Source: Takakia lepidozioides
Taxonomy: Eukaryota; Streptophyta; Takakiopsida; Takakiales; Takakiaceae
NCBI GenBank assembly: GCA_030704615.1
Contig: CM060733.1
Location: 51,276,001-51,336,000, forward strand
DNA length: 60,000 nt
Direction of reading: 5' to 3'
Both the position numbers and the translations under genes were made by a program. The notes under the pieces are model-generated. The model was not told the origin of the DNA. It saw only the letters and a list, made by a program, of their open reading frames with translations, and made no database searches. Positions 1-11,041 of the stretch are shown in pieces; the first letter of the stretch is position 1; each line of letters begins with the position of its first letter.

Positions 1-490
1 GCACGTCCTACCATATCCATCACCGGCGTTTTCCGGTAGCAAGCGGAAGTAGGCCCGCGACGGGCCGGCGACAGGCTACTCCCGGTGGCTGTAGGCAGGA
101 AGAAGTTATGCGCCACCTGCACATCAGGTCACCCCAGTAGTCGCCGTTTCAAATAACTTAAAAAAGTAAGCAAAATTCTGATATCCATTTCTGGAAAATA
201 AAATATTGTCAAATAATAATGTTTCAAACAGGGGCAGTTAGGTTAGAGTGAAGGTAACCAGATATGGTTAGCCAGACGTCAAGAGCATATTCCTAATCAG
301 CGCAATTTATATTCTGTTCCCATTATCCAGGGCGCACGTAGACCGTCAGATGTGGATTTAACGGTCACGATATGGGGGGGCAAAGCAGCCAAATAAAGGG
401 GTAAAGAAGGGGTCGGGGTGACCGATGTGCGCCACGTCAGCCGGAGTCACATGAACACCCGCTAAAAATCTCAGGGCCACCGAGTATCAC
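1..490. other. Upstream stretch, no gene recognised
   Basis: No open frame with a recognisable family and no repeat shared with the rest of the window. It is presumably the distal promoter of the zinc-knuckle gene that starts at 912. A short G run lies near 373. Confidence 0.5.
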
Positions 491-559
491 CGGTGGTTGC
501 AGGGGGCGACCGGGTGTGGCCAGCGCTGCAGTTCGTCCGCCGGAAGAAGCCGGTCAACT

Positions 560-911
560 CGCCGCAGCAACTTCCTCGCTCTCATTCTCCCTCGCGCGCT
601 CTCGCGTCGCCATCGCTTCTCGTCTCGGAGCTCTCGGATCTGCGCTTGTGGAGGTCTACCGCTTCAGTTCTTACGCTGCTCTGCTCCTTCTTTTGCTGCT
701 TCTCGTCCTTTTTTTTCCCGGTTTTTTGTTGGCTTGGAAGAAGGCGGAGGAGCCGTTTGTCGGAGTACCTAGATCTCAGTAGGTCGGGTCTTTTACATAT
801 CTCGTTTGCGCCGTCTGCGTGTTTTTTCGGTGCTGGTTTAAGAGTGCGCTGGAGCGGTTTGTGCACGAAGATCAAGGTAGGTCTGTGTGACGGGAGAGAA
901 GACAGAGGAGA
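560..911 (+). promoter_or_regulatory. Pyrimidine-rich core promoter / 5' leader of the zinc-knuckle gene
   Basis: From about 565 to 735 the plus strand is a long run of C/T-rich words (CTTCCTCGCTCTCATTCTCC and similar, then several T runs). Such Y-patches mark transcription start regions and leaders of plant genes. The next ATG that opens a conserved frame is at 912. No TATA box was seen. The transcription start itself cannot be fixed from sequence. Confidence 0.4.
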
Positions 912-3900
912 ATGAGTTACGCAGGCGAAGACGATGGCGCAGGCAGGCCTAAGCTTAGTCTGCAGCCTCGTGGATCTACTGCTGATGCGACGTCAGCCCC
1001 AGCAAAGTCCAGTAAGGTGCGCTTGTACTCTACCTTGGAGAGGGGGAACTCTGATATAGCTTGGAATGTTGAAAAGTATGTCTTGTTGGCTTCGTGGTTT
1101 TGAGTGGGATCCGCGTCTTTCCGGTGGTTTGGTAATATTTTGGAGCTATGGTTGGCGCTGGACGTCTGAGAATTCTCCAATGCATTGGGAACATGAAGTT
1201 CCTCTCAAGTGTAGGATCTTAGAGATCATGGTCTGCGTAGGGTCTGTTAACATACTTTGGGGGACCTATTTGACCTGAGGTCCAGAGTTGTGCTGTTGGA
1301 GTCGAATAGTTTTTGAACCACCTATAGTTATTGTCAAACCAGATGTCGCCGCATCATGTTCTAATAGTTCTTCTCTTGTCAGCCAGTCAAAGACGTCTTT
1401 GCACCGGGCTGTTGGGCTTGTACCCTTGTCACCATATAGATAAGGCAGCAGTACAATTTATATCATAGTCCATACAGTTTCTACAAGACAACTTGTTTGA
1501 AAAAGGAAGGTTTTGGATGTGAGCATCTATCCTACAGCCAGGTGCATGTTTTTCTTGGTTGTCTGTTCTTGTTCTTTGACATGTATTTTTATCTTCCTGC
1601 ATCTCCCAAATACTTTTTCCATATTGTCACACAATTGAGATTCTGAAATAGGCTGACACTTCCAAGTATAGCTGGCAGCAAAATGCCAGCAGTTGTGGAG
1701 TGATTGTGGAAGTAATGGTTTATGGTGTTGGATTGCAGCCAAACCCATTTGGTCTTGCAAGACCCCGGGAGCAAGTGATTGCAGAGAGAGAAGGAAAGAA
1801 GGAGACTGAGGTCCTAAAGGAGCAAGCCCAGAAGGAATGGAAGCCCAACGTAAGGCCGCCATCTTCATGGCCCTGGTTTTTTCTCGACTCTGCAAACTTT
1901 GTATTTCTATTTTGAGGTAGCTGCTGCTCTCTGGTAGATTTGGGATGCTAAACTGGCCATCCTGAAATACAGGGGACGCACTAAGTTTTCAAGGGGGAAA
2001 GTGTTGGTTCTTCATTAATTCTGTGATGTTGATTTTCTCAACAGTGTCTAACAATCACTACATTCACAGATGAAGGCAAACCAGCAGATGGAATCAGAAA
2101 CAGATTAGCTAGAGGATTATTGTCCTTAGAATTAACCTGCTTTATGTGAATGGGAGGTTGGAGATAAATTCAGGGGTCAACTAATCATGCAATAGAAAAG
2201 AATTTTCAGGCTCCCCGTGTTATCCCTCCTAGCAACTGGAATTGTAGGAGTCTGTGTTAGATGATTCAAGTTTGCTGTTCTAGTAAATGCGACTTGCTCA
2301 CTTACTGTACTGCAAAACACTCGGGCGTGAAGGAGAGAATCTGGCTGGTGGTGAACTACAGGTGCTCCTATGTGAGCAGCTCAAAGTCGTGGTATGTTGT
2401 AGACAGGCTGAATATATTGTCTTTTCATGGGGGGCATCATTGTATTTACTGAGTAAGTATCCACTACCAAGAAGCATCTTAAGAAAATGCGTGCTTGACT
2501 TGAAACTGCAGATTGTGTTGACTGAACAACAACGTGAAGAGAAAAAAGCAGCAGAAGGAGAGTTAGCATTTGCCAAGAGTGAGCTGGATAAGGAGGTGGA
2601 CCCTGTGAAGTCTAAAGCACTGAAAGATGAGATGCTGTCTATGGAGAAGAAACTGGATGAGCTCCTGCTATCTTTTGAGGTGCATTTCTCTCACATAGGG
2701 GATGTATTCTATTGGTGTAACAGCATAGTTACTTTTCTATGGTCTCCCACCAATGATTGGAATTGAGAGTTGTCCTTGAGCTGACAGGGACATGTTCTAA
2801 TTAAGAACCCTTCCTAGAACTCTTGAACAATGATCAATTTCTGAATGTATGCTGCAATTGAACGTTCGTGCACGTTTTGGTGCACTCTTTGTGCACACTA
2901 TTCTATCTTTGCTCATCGGGACATTTTAGCTTCCACTGCTCACAGGATTAGAGTACTCAATATTTGAGTGGGTTCTTCACTGTCTACTTATTTATTTGCA
3001 AACAGTGCCAAATGATGATGAGATAGTTTTGCCAGACTCTTCAGGTTTTGTTGTGGACTACAATGTTAAGGTGGGAGGTCAGGGATTTATGGTTTTGTTG
3101 TCTTATTTGTTATGTTGATGTCAATGAGAAGGAGAAGACCAATCCTAAGGGACAATTTTTTTTACTCTTCAACCTGGAGACCATCTGTTGGCACTGACTG
3201 GGCTTCCAGTTCATCGGGGTCCAGGCTCCGAGTGCGCAATGTTCCTTGCATCTTTTAGAGTTCATATGGACAGAAATTGTTGTTCCACTAATTGGAGAGT
3301 CTGAGTGTTCTGCAGAAAATGGCTGTCCAAACAGCACAGTCGGGTGGGGCAAGGCGCCCCCGTCGGGAGGAAGAACGTGCACCTGCTGCGGCAGCCGCCC
3401 CTCTCTATGGTGGTGGCGGTGGTGAGGCAGAAGGGTACGGAAACTTCAGTAGGGGCCGCGAACGTGACGGTGGCAGGGGCAGCTCATATGGTGATACTTG
3501 GGGAGGAGCTAAGAGCAAGGCCGGTGGGGAAGGATGCTACAACTGTGGAGAGGTTTGTGCTGCCTCACTTCAAGCTTGGGGCTGTCTGGCTTGGTGTGGT
3601 GATTTTGTACAAATGTGGTTTCAGTCTTTTCAGTTTTACTAGAACTTGGTACTGCTTAGATTAGGAGGAGGCATTTACAGCTCTCAGTCCTCTGATACTG
3701 AGAGTCACAAGGAAGGGTTGTTGGTGTTTTAGCAATTAAGTGCTACTCTGTGGCTGCTTTAGATCTTCAGAATTTTTGGGTGCGTTGTGAGTGAGGTCAG
3801 ATGCAATGGTAGCTATTAGCAGCTCACCATGATGAACTTAAAAGACGTAAGCTTTGCAATATGGTAATGTCAATCTCTTGGATTGATATGAAGACTATCT

Positions 3901-4359
3901 GCACCAGCATAATTACCCCAGCCACTTGGCAAATCTGATAGTGGAGGTTTCTGGTACTATGCAGATGGGGCACTACTCTCGTGAATGCCCAAGTGCTGCA
4001 GCTGGTGGCGGGCGGGGGGGGGTGGCTATGGTGGCAACTTTGGCGGAGGTGGAGGAGCTGGCAGAGCTGGAGGTGGTCGCCCATGCTACACCTGTGGGCA
4101 GGAGGGTCACTTCTCACGCGAGTGTCCCCAGGCTTCAGGGGGTTATGGATCTCGAGGCGGGGGAGGTGCTGCCTATGGAGGGAGTTATGGAGGAGCATCA
4201 TATGGTGGTGGTGGCGGTGGTGGTGGCGGTGGCTACACAGGAAACAGCTATGATGAGAGCTCTCAGTATGGTGGCAGTCAAGCTGGTTATGGTGGTGCAG
4301 GGTATGATGATCGTGGCTACTCCACCGGTGCTCGTGGAGGGAATTATGCTCGGCAGTAA
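912..4359 (+). CDS. Glycine-rich CCHC zinc-knuckle protein with NPFG-ARPRE N-terminal motif (frameshifted)
   Basis: Five phase-consistent exons are visible: 912-1016, 1739-1849, 2512-2679, 3316-3552 and 3965-4359. Exon 2 encodes [20 protein letters not shown], like the repeated NPFG-x-ARPRE motif of plant eIF4B. Exon 3 is a charged helical stretch rich in E and K, a likely coiled coil. Exons 4 and 5 are Gly/Arg-rich with two CCHC knuckles: the first, [14 protein letters not shown], is split by the intron between exons 4 and 5, and the second is [15 protein letters not shown] role in RNA or single-stranded nucleic acid binding follows from the knuckle/RGG layout. The tail is Gly/Tyr-rich. The two knuckles are in different frames: a run of nine G at 4014-4022 would need seven or ten to join them. 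If the run is real, the second knuckle is lost. About 338 residues if the frame is joined. I do not recognise a named gene. Confidence 0.8.
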
Positions 4360-5462
4360 GAGTAGTAGCCTAACTGGGAGGTTGTGTAGGACAACAGGAG
4401 GGCAGTTCCAGCTACTTTTTTTTTTTGACACATCAGCACTTAATATGGATGTACAGTCAGTCGCTGTGAATGCACCGTTCTGTTTCACACATAGGAAGAG
4501 GTGGTTTAGCAGGGTTGCTGGAGGAAGAGAGTTTTGTCAAGGGGGTTAAAGTGCCCCCACAGTGCATTATTTGTTGTTTTTTTTTTCTCCCTTGTTTCCT
4601 TCACCTTATTCCGTAGGAGGGACGTCAGCTGAGGCCTCGTTTCATCTGCCATGTTTCAATTTTTGGTCCCGCTTTCTCCCTCTCCCTGCTCTCTGTTCTG
4701 TTGTTTGTAAGAGCTATTCCCGTGTCCCAGTAGGTTCCCTTTGAAATTAAGTCGTTTGCTGCAGGATGGAGTAGGAGATGCAGATGGACCCGGATATTCT
4801 TTTCATAAGACATGATTAGTGGCAAAATGTGCTGGTTGTCAAATGCTCCGTGCCATCTGTACCTGCCATGACCCATCTTCTTTTTGCTGCCATGTTTCTG
4901 TGTCCTTCCTTCCTGTTGTTTTGCTGAATGCAGGCATCCTCCACTAGAAGGGAGGCAGCTCAAGTTGCATAGATGTTTGGAAGTCCGGTACTTGCAGTCA
5001 CTATCTTCATGAAGCAGTTGAATGGAGGACATTTTGCTGAATGTTCTGAGCTCTGGGTGGCACATCTTCTTGGGGTGAAGTGCAAGACAAGTCTATTTTC
5101 TCTTGCCAAGCAGCACAGCAGCCATGGATGCAATGTTCTCTCTTGACAAGTGGTGTGATTCTGTAGTCTACCCTGAAATATTGAATGCCATCCTTTCAGA
5201 AAACTGAATTACCCTTCTTTGCCCTCATCAAATAATGGGTCTCACTTTGAAGCCCAGAGTGAGACTTAAGATTTCCAGTGATTGTCACTACCAAAGAATC
5301 TTTCTGGGACCAATGCTGTGATACAGGCTACTTTGTTTTGACAGAGATTGACTTTTTTTAGTCTCTACAGCACGTGGTCCTAAAGGAGATAAGCTTTGGA
5401 ACTAGTGTGAAAATGTTTGAGAATGGTGTGATAAAGGTGCAGGAGGTATATAGTGCTTTGTC
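4360..5462. other. Convergent 3' intergenic region
   Basis: It lies between the 3' ends of the zinc-knuckle gene (+) and the methyltransferase gene (-), so it should hold both 3' UTRs and polyadenylation sites. T-rich tracts occur at 4418-4427 and 4573-4585. No further gene was recognised on either strand. Confidence 0.5.
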
Positions 5463-8400
5463 TTATTCAGGTTTGCGAGCTGAGAGTATAATAAAACTTC
5501 CACGACGGATGGAACTGTAATCCACAAGTCCACATATTTGGCAAAGCTCCTCCAGCTCTGCTTCATCCCAATATCTCAATGAGCTGCTTGATGCTGCTCG
5601 CTTGATTACCTGCCATGCAAAGGCGTCCAGCAGTGCAAAAATTACAAAACAAAAAACATATTCCTTCTGAGAATTGCAACAGGAGAGAGAGAGAGAGAGA
5701 GAGAGAAATGAAATGAAATGGTGTGTTAAAACGTCCGCGGAAAGCTCATAGAGCTTATGGGACAAAATGGAAAGAAAAACATGAGAGAAAACAGGAAGCC
5801 AGAGAGATGAGAACTATTGTTCTAGTGATTGTCTAAGGGTGAATGCCTCGTGCAGGTAAGCTGCCAAACATTTCTGATCTTCATAGTGAAAGACCTCAGT
5901 GAGAGATTGGGTCAGAGAGAGAAAGAGAGAAAGAGACTACCGGAACTCTCAGGAAAATGTCATAACCCCACAGTAAACCATCGGACCTGATGTCACCATG
6001 TGCGGTGAGAAACAACCTCTAATGGGTGTCAGTCTGCATACTTTACTTCACACAGAAGCAACTAATCCAATTCTGACACTGGGAGCACAAGATGGGAACA
6101 GAACAGACCTAATCCTTGACACAGGGATGACAAGGAAATAATCTGCCACTCGCCTCATGTGGAAACTGGATGGAGGAAAGGTTCCTATTAAGGATTAGTC
6201 TTCAATGGATGAAACTTGAAAGGGCAAAACAACCAAACTGTGGTTGCAGGGTGTTGAGCCCGATGATGTTTAGAAGATCAACCGGTGGATGAAGAGGCTG
6301 TCCAATCTGGTTGGTCTAAACGTAGCCAGCACCAGCAGCTGGTGAGGTGGAGGTGAGTGGCAGCACAAGTTTTGATACTTGTTACTGTGGACATCCCTCG
6401 CAGGGAAGTCCACTCCACAAAGTAACCATTGTGACTGGCCCACTGTTTCACATCTCGCGCAAACAGGGTTACCCACACATGGTGCCACAGTATACCTTAT
6501 CATCATCTGAAGACCCAAGCACATGTGCATGTGAACCCATCCACGCCAGAGAACCTACAAGCTAAAACCATTAGGTACTCAAATTCAAGAGCATCCAGGG
6601 GCAACGTCACCCACAGCTCTCTGGTTTGTTTCTGTGGGACTTAAATACCACTAGGAATCCCATAAGGAATTTGCAGCATCTCCTGAAGAGCAATAGCTTA
6701 CCTGAGACTATTGCCGGTATAAGGCTAGTCTTCAGTGGTGTAAGAGCATCCCAAATTAGGAAGAGATGACTGCATTGAGACCTTGGAACCTAACAACTGT
6801 TGCAAGGAAAGGGCTCAGCCTTCACTATTACTCAATGAGCTAGTGAATGTGGCTCCCAATTCAAACACCAAAAAAGGGGGTGGCAGAGAAAGAGCATTTT
6901 TTCCCAAAAATAACCCGGTCACACACCTGGCGGAGAGGCAGGATGGCGTCTAGTACAGTAGATGGTGTTATAAAAGTGGTAGCCACAAACACGCCACCAG
7001 GTTTCAAAATCCGACTGATCTCTGACACCTGCAAAGGACTCCTGCTTTGTCAGAGCTCAGCATACTTCACCAACTTTGGCCATGTCTAGTGACCAGAAAA
7101 AAAGTTGCTTAAAAAGATCAAGCACAGTACAGTTGATAAGGGCAATTTTTGTACCCCAGCTGCGGGAGAGGGCCAGCAATGCAAAGCAGCCCCAGCATGC
7201 ACTGCATCGATCGTTCCTGTGGAAAATGGCAACCTAGCCACATCTGCTCTGACCAGTGCTATATTTCTGCCAAGCAAAACAACTCACCATCAGCATCATC
7301 ACACTGCTCAGATTTGTACTCCCTCCTAATTGCTCATTTGTACATCTCCGTGGCCCCTCTCTCTTTCTTGTCTCTTTCTTCCTCTTGTCCCATCAGCTCT
7401 ATTTAGCTTTCCACGGACATTATAAAGCACCAGTTCATTGCTGTCTGTGACTCAATATATTTGCTTCCCCCCACTTTCTTCTCTATTTTTCCTGCTTCAC
7501 TCAAACTGTGCCCAGGATGTGCAGGGCCAATGTGCTACATAGCAACGGTCCATTAATTACTTTGCTCGTTCTGCCTCTGTGTGCAACTCTGTGTGCTATA
7601 AAAAATGGAGAGACATACGCAGTGGAAAGGGAGCGATCTTGCTTGATGAACTCAAAAGACTGGCGGAGCATGTTCTCCGAAAAGTCAAGGGCAATAACAG
7701 CCTTGTAGTTTCCACTCTGAGCAAAGCGGCGGGTGAACAGGCCACTGCCACAGCTTACATCCAACAGGACCCCTCCTACTGTTGGCTTAAGGAAATCTTG
7801 TGCCATCTTCAACTGCACACAGCCACCCTTGCTTACGTATTAGACGATAGTCCACCTCACAAGGAACTGCAACATCTTGCCTGCCCATACATCTCAAATG
7901 ATGCAGCCAGCTGATTGTGATTGACTTATACGCAACGAAACTAGCAAAAGGATGAAGATACTCCCCGAATGGAGTGAGGGGCAGGAATTGTGGGCACCTC
8001 CTCATCCGGACCTGGGAAGCCACGGCTACTAAACCCTTGACGCCATCCTCGCTCATACACAAAGGAAACCCATGGACTCCTGCAACAGAAAAAGTTTACG
8101 GCATCAAGCTCACAACTCAGAACTCTGAAACTGCAGACCTTGCCAAAGCCGCAAAGGGACCTCTTCCAGGATGCAATGGAAATGAAAATGGGGCACTGAT
8201 AAACCTCTCTGAAAATATAACAACAAGCAGAGAAGGTGTGTCCTTCATGCCTCTGCTGCTTCCCAATCTCTGTACCATACACTCTGTTCATTCTCCCAGG
8301 AGCTCTCTGTTGGACGTACATGATTATGTTGGACAGGTACCAAGTGATTCTAAAACAAAATTCAAAGTAGAATGAAATTTGCCAACCTACATACCTCATA

Positions 8401-10033
8401 TGTACAGCAATTACCAATAATCAAACATCACAATATGTTTCATATGAGGAATCATCTCTGGCTTCTTTAGTCCATTCCACATTCCTAGGGCAACCTTGCA
8501 AATTACCAATCTCATTTCACCTCTTCTCTTCAGATCAAACGACCCCATGTAGAAGAATTATTCAGCATTTTACTTGTGACTTGAAGTGCGCGCAAAGGAA
8601 CTGCAACAAATTAGAAAATACCTGAATATTTCAGTGCCTGGTGTCAAAGTCTCCTGGTAGTCCCGCGATCCCGCCAAAATCGTGAGGTCAAGATAGACAT
8701 CCCTGGTTGAATACCCTTTCTTGCACCTTTTACACTGGAAACCTGACCTTGCTACTGCTGCTCTGCACACACCATATTAGCGCCAACCTCAATAATGACA
8801 AACTCAGGTCAAAATCCAATAAAAGCCATTGACACATTCACTTGAAATTAAACACCAACTGAAATTGTGCTGCTTTAGGACATGCATTCCCAAAAGCAGA
8901 CATTGAGAAGGTAAGCACACTCACTGGCTGAGGCCTGGAGGCCCTTTCCTTACAAGAGGCTCAAAGCATATTGGGCAACACAACAACTCAAGTGTCGTCT
9001 TTTCCTCTTTCTCAATGCTTGGCTCCTGCAATAATGTAAATTTAGTCAGGGCACTCCCAGACCCAGGAGATGATGAAGTGGTGATCATGCTGAAAGTGAA
9101 ACTAAAAGGCAAGATGATGACAAGTTGTCTGTAGCTTAGATTACTTCTGCAGCATGAAATGCCTCTTGAGTCCGAAAACAGCAGTAGATATTGCTATGGA
9201 AATATGTCAACAGGGAAAACCAGTGGAGGGAACTTTTATCATGAAACTTTCTTTTATTTCAGGGAAATTACGTGATCCAATTGAAGAAACTTTTATCATG
9301 AAACTTTCTTTTATTTCAGGGAAATTACGTGATCCAATTGAAGAAACTTTTTCCTCATTGACTATATGTTTTGCTAGCCTTCTACTTTAGTGTTATATGG
9401 GAATGTTACATCTCCCTCTGTGTTCTTTGCAGTTATGACGTTTATCGGCACATGAGATATCGGAAAATTCACAGTAGTGATTTTCCTCTATTTCGATACT
9501 AGGTCCGCACTGAGGGAAAAACTACTGGCCCATTCGCTACCAGAACTTTCTCATTTTGGCCAGTCTTAATCCGATTGTTTGTGATTCTTGCGGTGTGCCT
9601 TTCCTGCAAAACTCTCATAGGGAAGTGCCAGAGTATGCGTCCGTCAAATTCACTGGTGTCATCGCATTCTTCACGTGTATAATGTTCAGACTGGACTTCA
9701 TGGAACCAGATATTATAATCGTGCAGACGATTCATCTCTTCAAGAAATTGACAATTGAGAGCGCCTTCCAGCAAAAGCCGTAAGAACACACAATAAACGG
9801 CTTCAAATCCAGTGATCAAACAAAGAATCACAGATACCTACAGAATTGACGACCGACAATGTAGCGAAAGTCCTCACAGCTCGCCTTCCCGAATCGCAGC
9901 TCAATCTTGCAGCTGCGTTGCTGCTAAATTGAAATTGCAAGTGCACGACAGAAGAGAGCGAAAATTCCCTTGAAGAAACGCAAGAGCGCCGCACCAGGGG
10001 CGAGGATGAAATCAGCTGAGCGTGTGTTGCCAT
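5463..10033 (-). CDS. Plastid-type class I SAM-dependent methyltransferase (At1g78140/At2g41040-like)
   Basis: Eight phase-consistent exons on the minus strand: 10033-9842, 9025-8925, 8762-8622, 8079-7998, 7812-7619, 7266-7155, 7028-6927 and 5609-5463, giving 356 residues, close to the Arabidopsis relatives as I remember them. The first about 65 residues are Ser/Arg-rich with few acids, as in a chloroplast transit peptide. Exons 2 and 3 form a four-cysteine treble (CCPICFEPL, then CKRCKKGY). The Rossmann core follows: LLDVSCGSGLFTRRF is SAM motif I, then ALDFSENML, then VRADVARLPF and DAVHAGAALHCWPSP. The C-terminal LKPGGVFVATTF is the usual strand 5 motif. The family is placed in plastid (plastoglobule) proteomes, but its substrate is unknown. 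The first in-frame ATG is at 10033. Introns 5 and 7 carry LINE tail fragments, and intron 1 carries a 57-bp tandem duplication. Confidence 0.9.
5704..5912 (-). mobile_element. 5'-truncated LINE 3' end inside methyltransferase intron 7
   Basis: About 205 bp match 11959-12158 with few changes, including the words AAGCTCATAGAGCTTATGGG and TTCTAGTGATTGTCTAAGGG. In the LINE sense (minus strand) the copy ends in a short ATTTC repeat. A GA dinucleotide run at about 5683-5706 abuts the 3' end. This is a dead-on-arrival LINE insertion: only the very end of the coding region and the 3' UTR remain. Confidence 0.75.
7405..7455 (+). repeat. Short LINE 3'-tail copy in methyltransferase intron 5
   Basis: The words AGCTTTCCACGGACATTATA and AAGCACCAGTTCATT match, in plus orientation, the 3' terminal segment of the LINE remnants elsewhere in the window. 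Only the terminal about 45 bp can be aligned by eye. Confidence 0.5.
9231..9347. repeat. 57-bp direct tandem duplication (two copies) in methyltransferase intron 1
   Basis: The word ATGAAACTTTCTTTTATTTC starts at 9241 and again at 9298, a period of exactly 57, and the copies look identical over the compared length. The period is a multiple of three but the sequence lies in an intron. A recent slippage or duplication event is the simplest origin. Confidence 0.85.
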
Positions 10034-10451
10034 CCCCACCACCGTCGTAGCAATAGGCAGAAAGAGTGTGAAAGTCCTCCAGAAATCTCAGCCTTTGCAG
10101 TTGTGGCGTCCGCTGTTCTCACTGCAAGCAAACGTCCAACTCTCATAGGCTCTTTGAGCTTTGAGCCGACGCTATTAACTACCATTTCATTTCATTTCAT
10201 TCCTCAATGACGGCGTCGTAGAGAATGTAACGGCGTCCAACTTGACTAGATCGAGGAAGAAGTGAAGTGTGGACAAGACGACGACGGCGTCGATCGAGCG
10301 CAAATGGCTTGCTGCCATGCAAACACAGACAAAACTGCCGACGCCCTCACACCCTCACCCTCACCGACATCGATGAGCGTTTCTAGGACAGGCCACGTTA
10401 CATTTGAGAAACTCACCACGTCTCAAGGAATGCACTCTTTTCTTTCTTCCA

Positions 10452-10492
10452 CGGAGCTTTCCGCGGACGTTATAAAGTACTAGTTCATTTCA
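10452..10492 (+). repeat. LINE 3'-tail copy, left arm of an inverted pair
   Basis: It contains GAGCTTTCCGCGGACGTTAT followed by AAAGTACTAGTTCATTTC. This matches the reverse complement of 10861-10911 and the 3' ends of the LINE copies near 5710 and 11960. The centre, TCCGCGGA, is palindromic. Confidence 0.65.
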
Positions 10493-10860
10493 CTTCTTTC
10501 ACCGACTGTTGGTATGTTTCATACCGTTCAAATGTATGTAATCAACGCTTGAATTTGGTGAGGGGCCCTTGAGTGCAGGAGCGGTTGCACATGACGATCC
10601 CAAAGCACGTGATGGAGGAAGCTCCAGATCGGTCTTCATGGCACAGAGTCTCCTAGTTGTTGAGAAATGTACATAAATCCTCTTTGTCCAATTGGAGTCC
10701 GAGGGACTTCTTTCTAAAGAGGAATTCTCCAAGAAGGTTCTTGCATTGCGGCAGTCTTGAAACATGGTAAGCTGCTCTATGTCCCCGCTTTGTCTCCACG
10801 AATGTTGTTGAAATTGAGAGCGAATTTTCAGATTACGTGGTGATGCAGTTTGGCACAAAG

Positions 10861-10911
10861 AGAAATGAAATGAAATGGTGCTTTATAACGTCCGCGGAAA
10901 GCTCATAGAGA
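10861..10911 (-). repeat. LINE 3'-tail copy, right arm of an inverted pair
   Basis: It begins AGAAATGAAATGAAATGGTG and continues CTTTATAACGTCCGCGGAAA. Read on the minus strand this is the LINE 3' end with its terminal ATTTC repeat. It sits about 130 bp upstream of the ECHIDNA start codon. Confidence 0.7.
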
Positions 10912-11041
10912 GAGACTTTGACCTTTGGTTTGCTCATGAGGGGGTTGCAAAGATAGGCTAAGAACATGAACCCGTGGTGTCTGTAATCTTGATTGACTAA
11001 CTTCTATCTCTCTCTTCCACACATGCACACCTACCGCGATC

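Larger units (their letters stand above)
10034..11041. promoter_or_regulatory. Head-to-head promoter region with three LINE-tail copies
   Basis: It separates the divergent starts of the methyltransferase (-) and ECHIDNA (+). It holds three short copies of the LINE 3' tail: a diverged one at about 10155-10203 (+) ending in four CATTT-like units, one at 10452-10492 (+) and one at 10861-10911 (-). The last two face each other in inverted orientation about 370 bp apart. No other gene was seen here. Confidence 0.5.

Noticed and set aside
493-915. 140-codon plus-strand frame before the zinc-knuckle gene
   Set aside because: Composition follows the pyrimidine-rich leader; no conserved motif, and three frames are open there at once.
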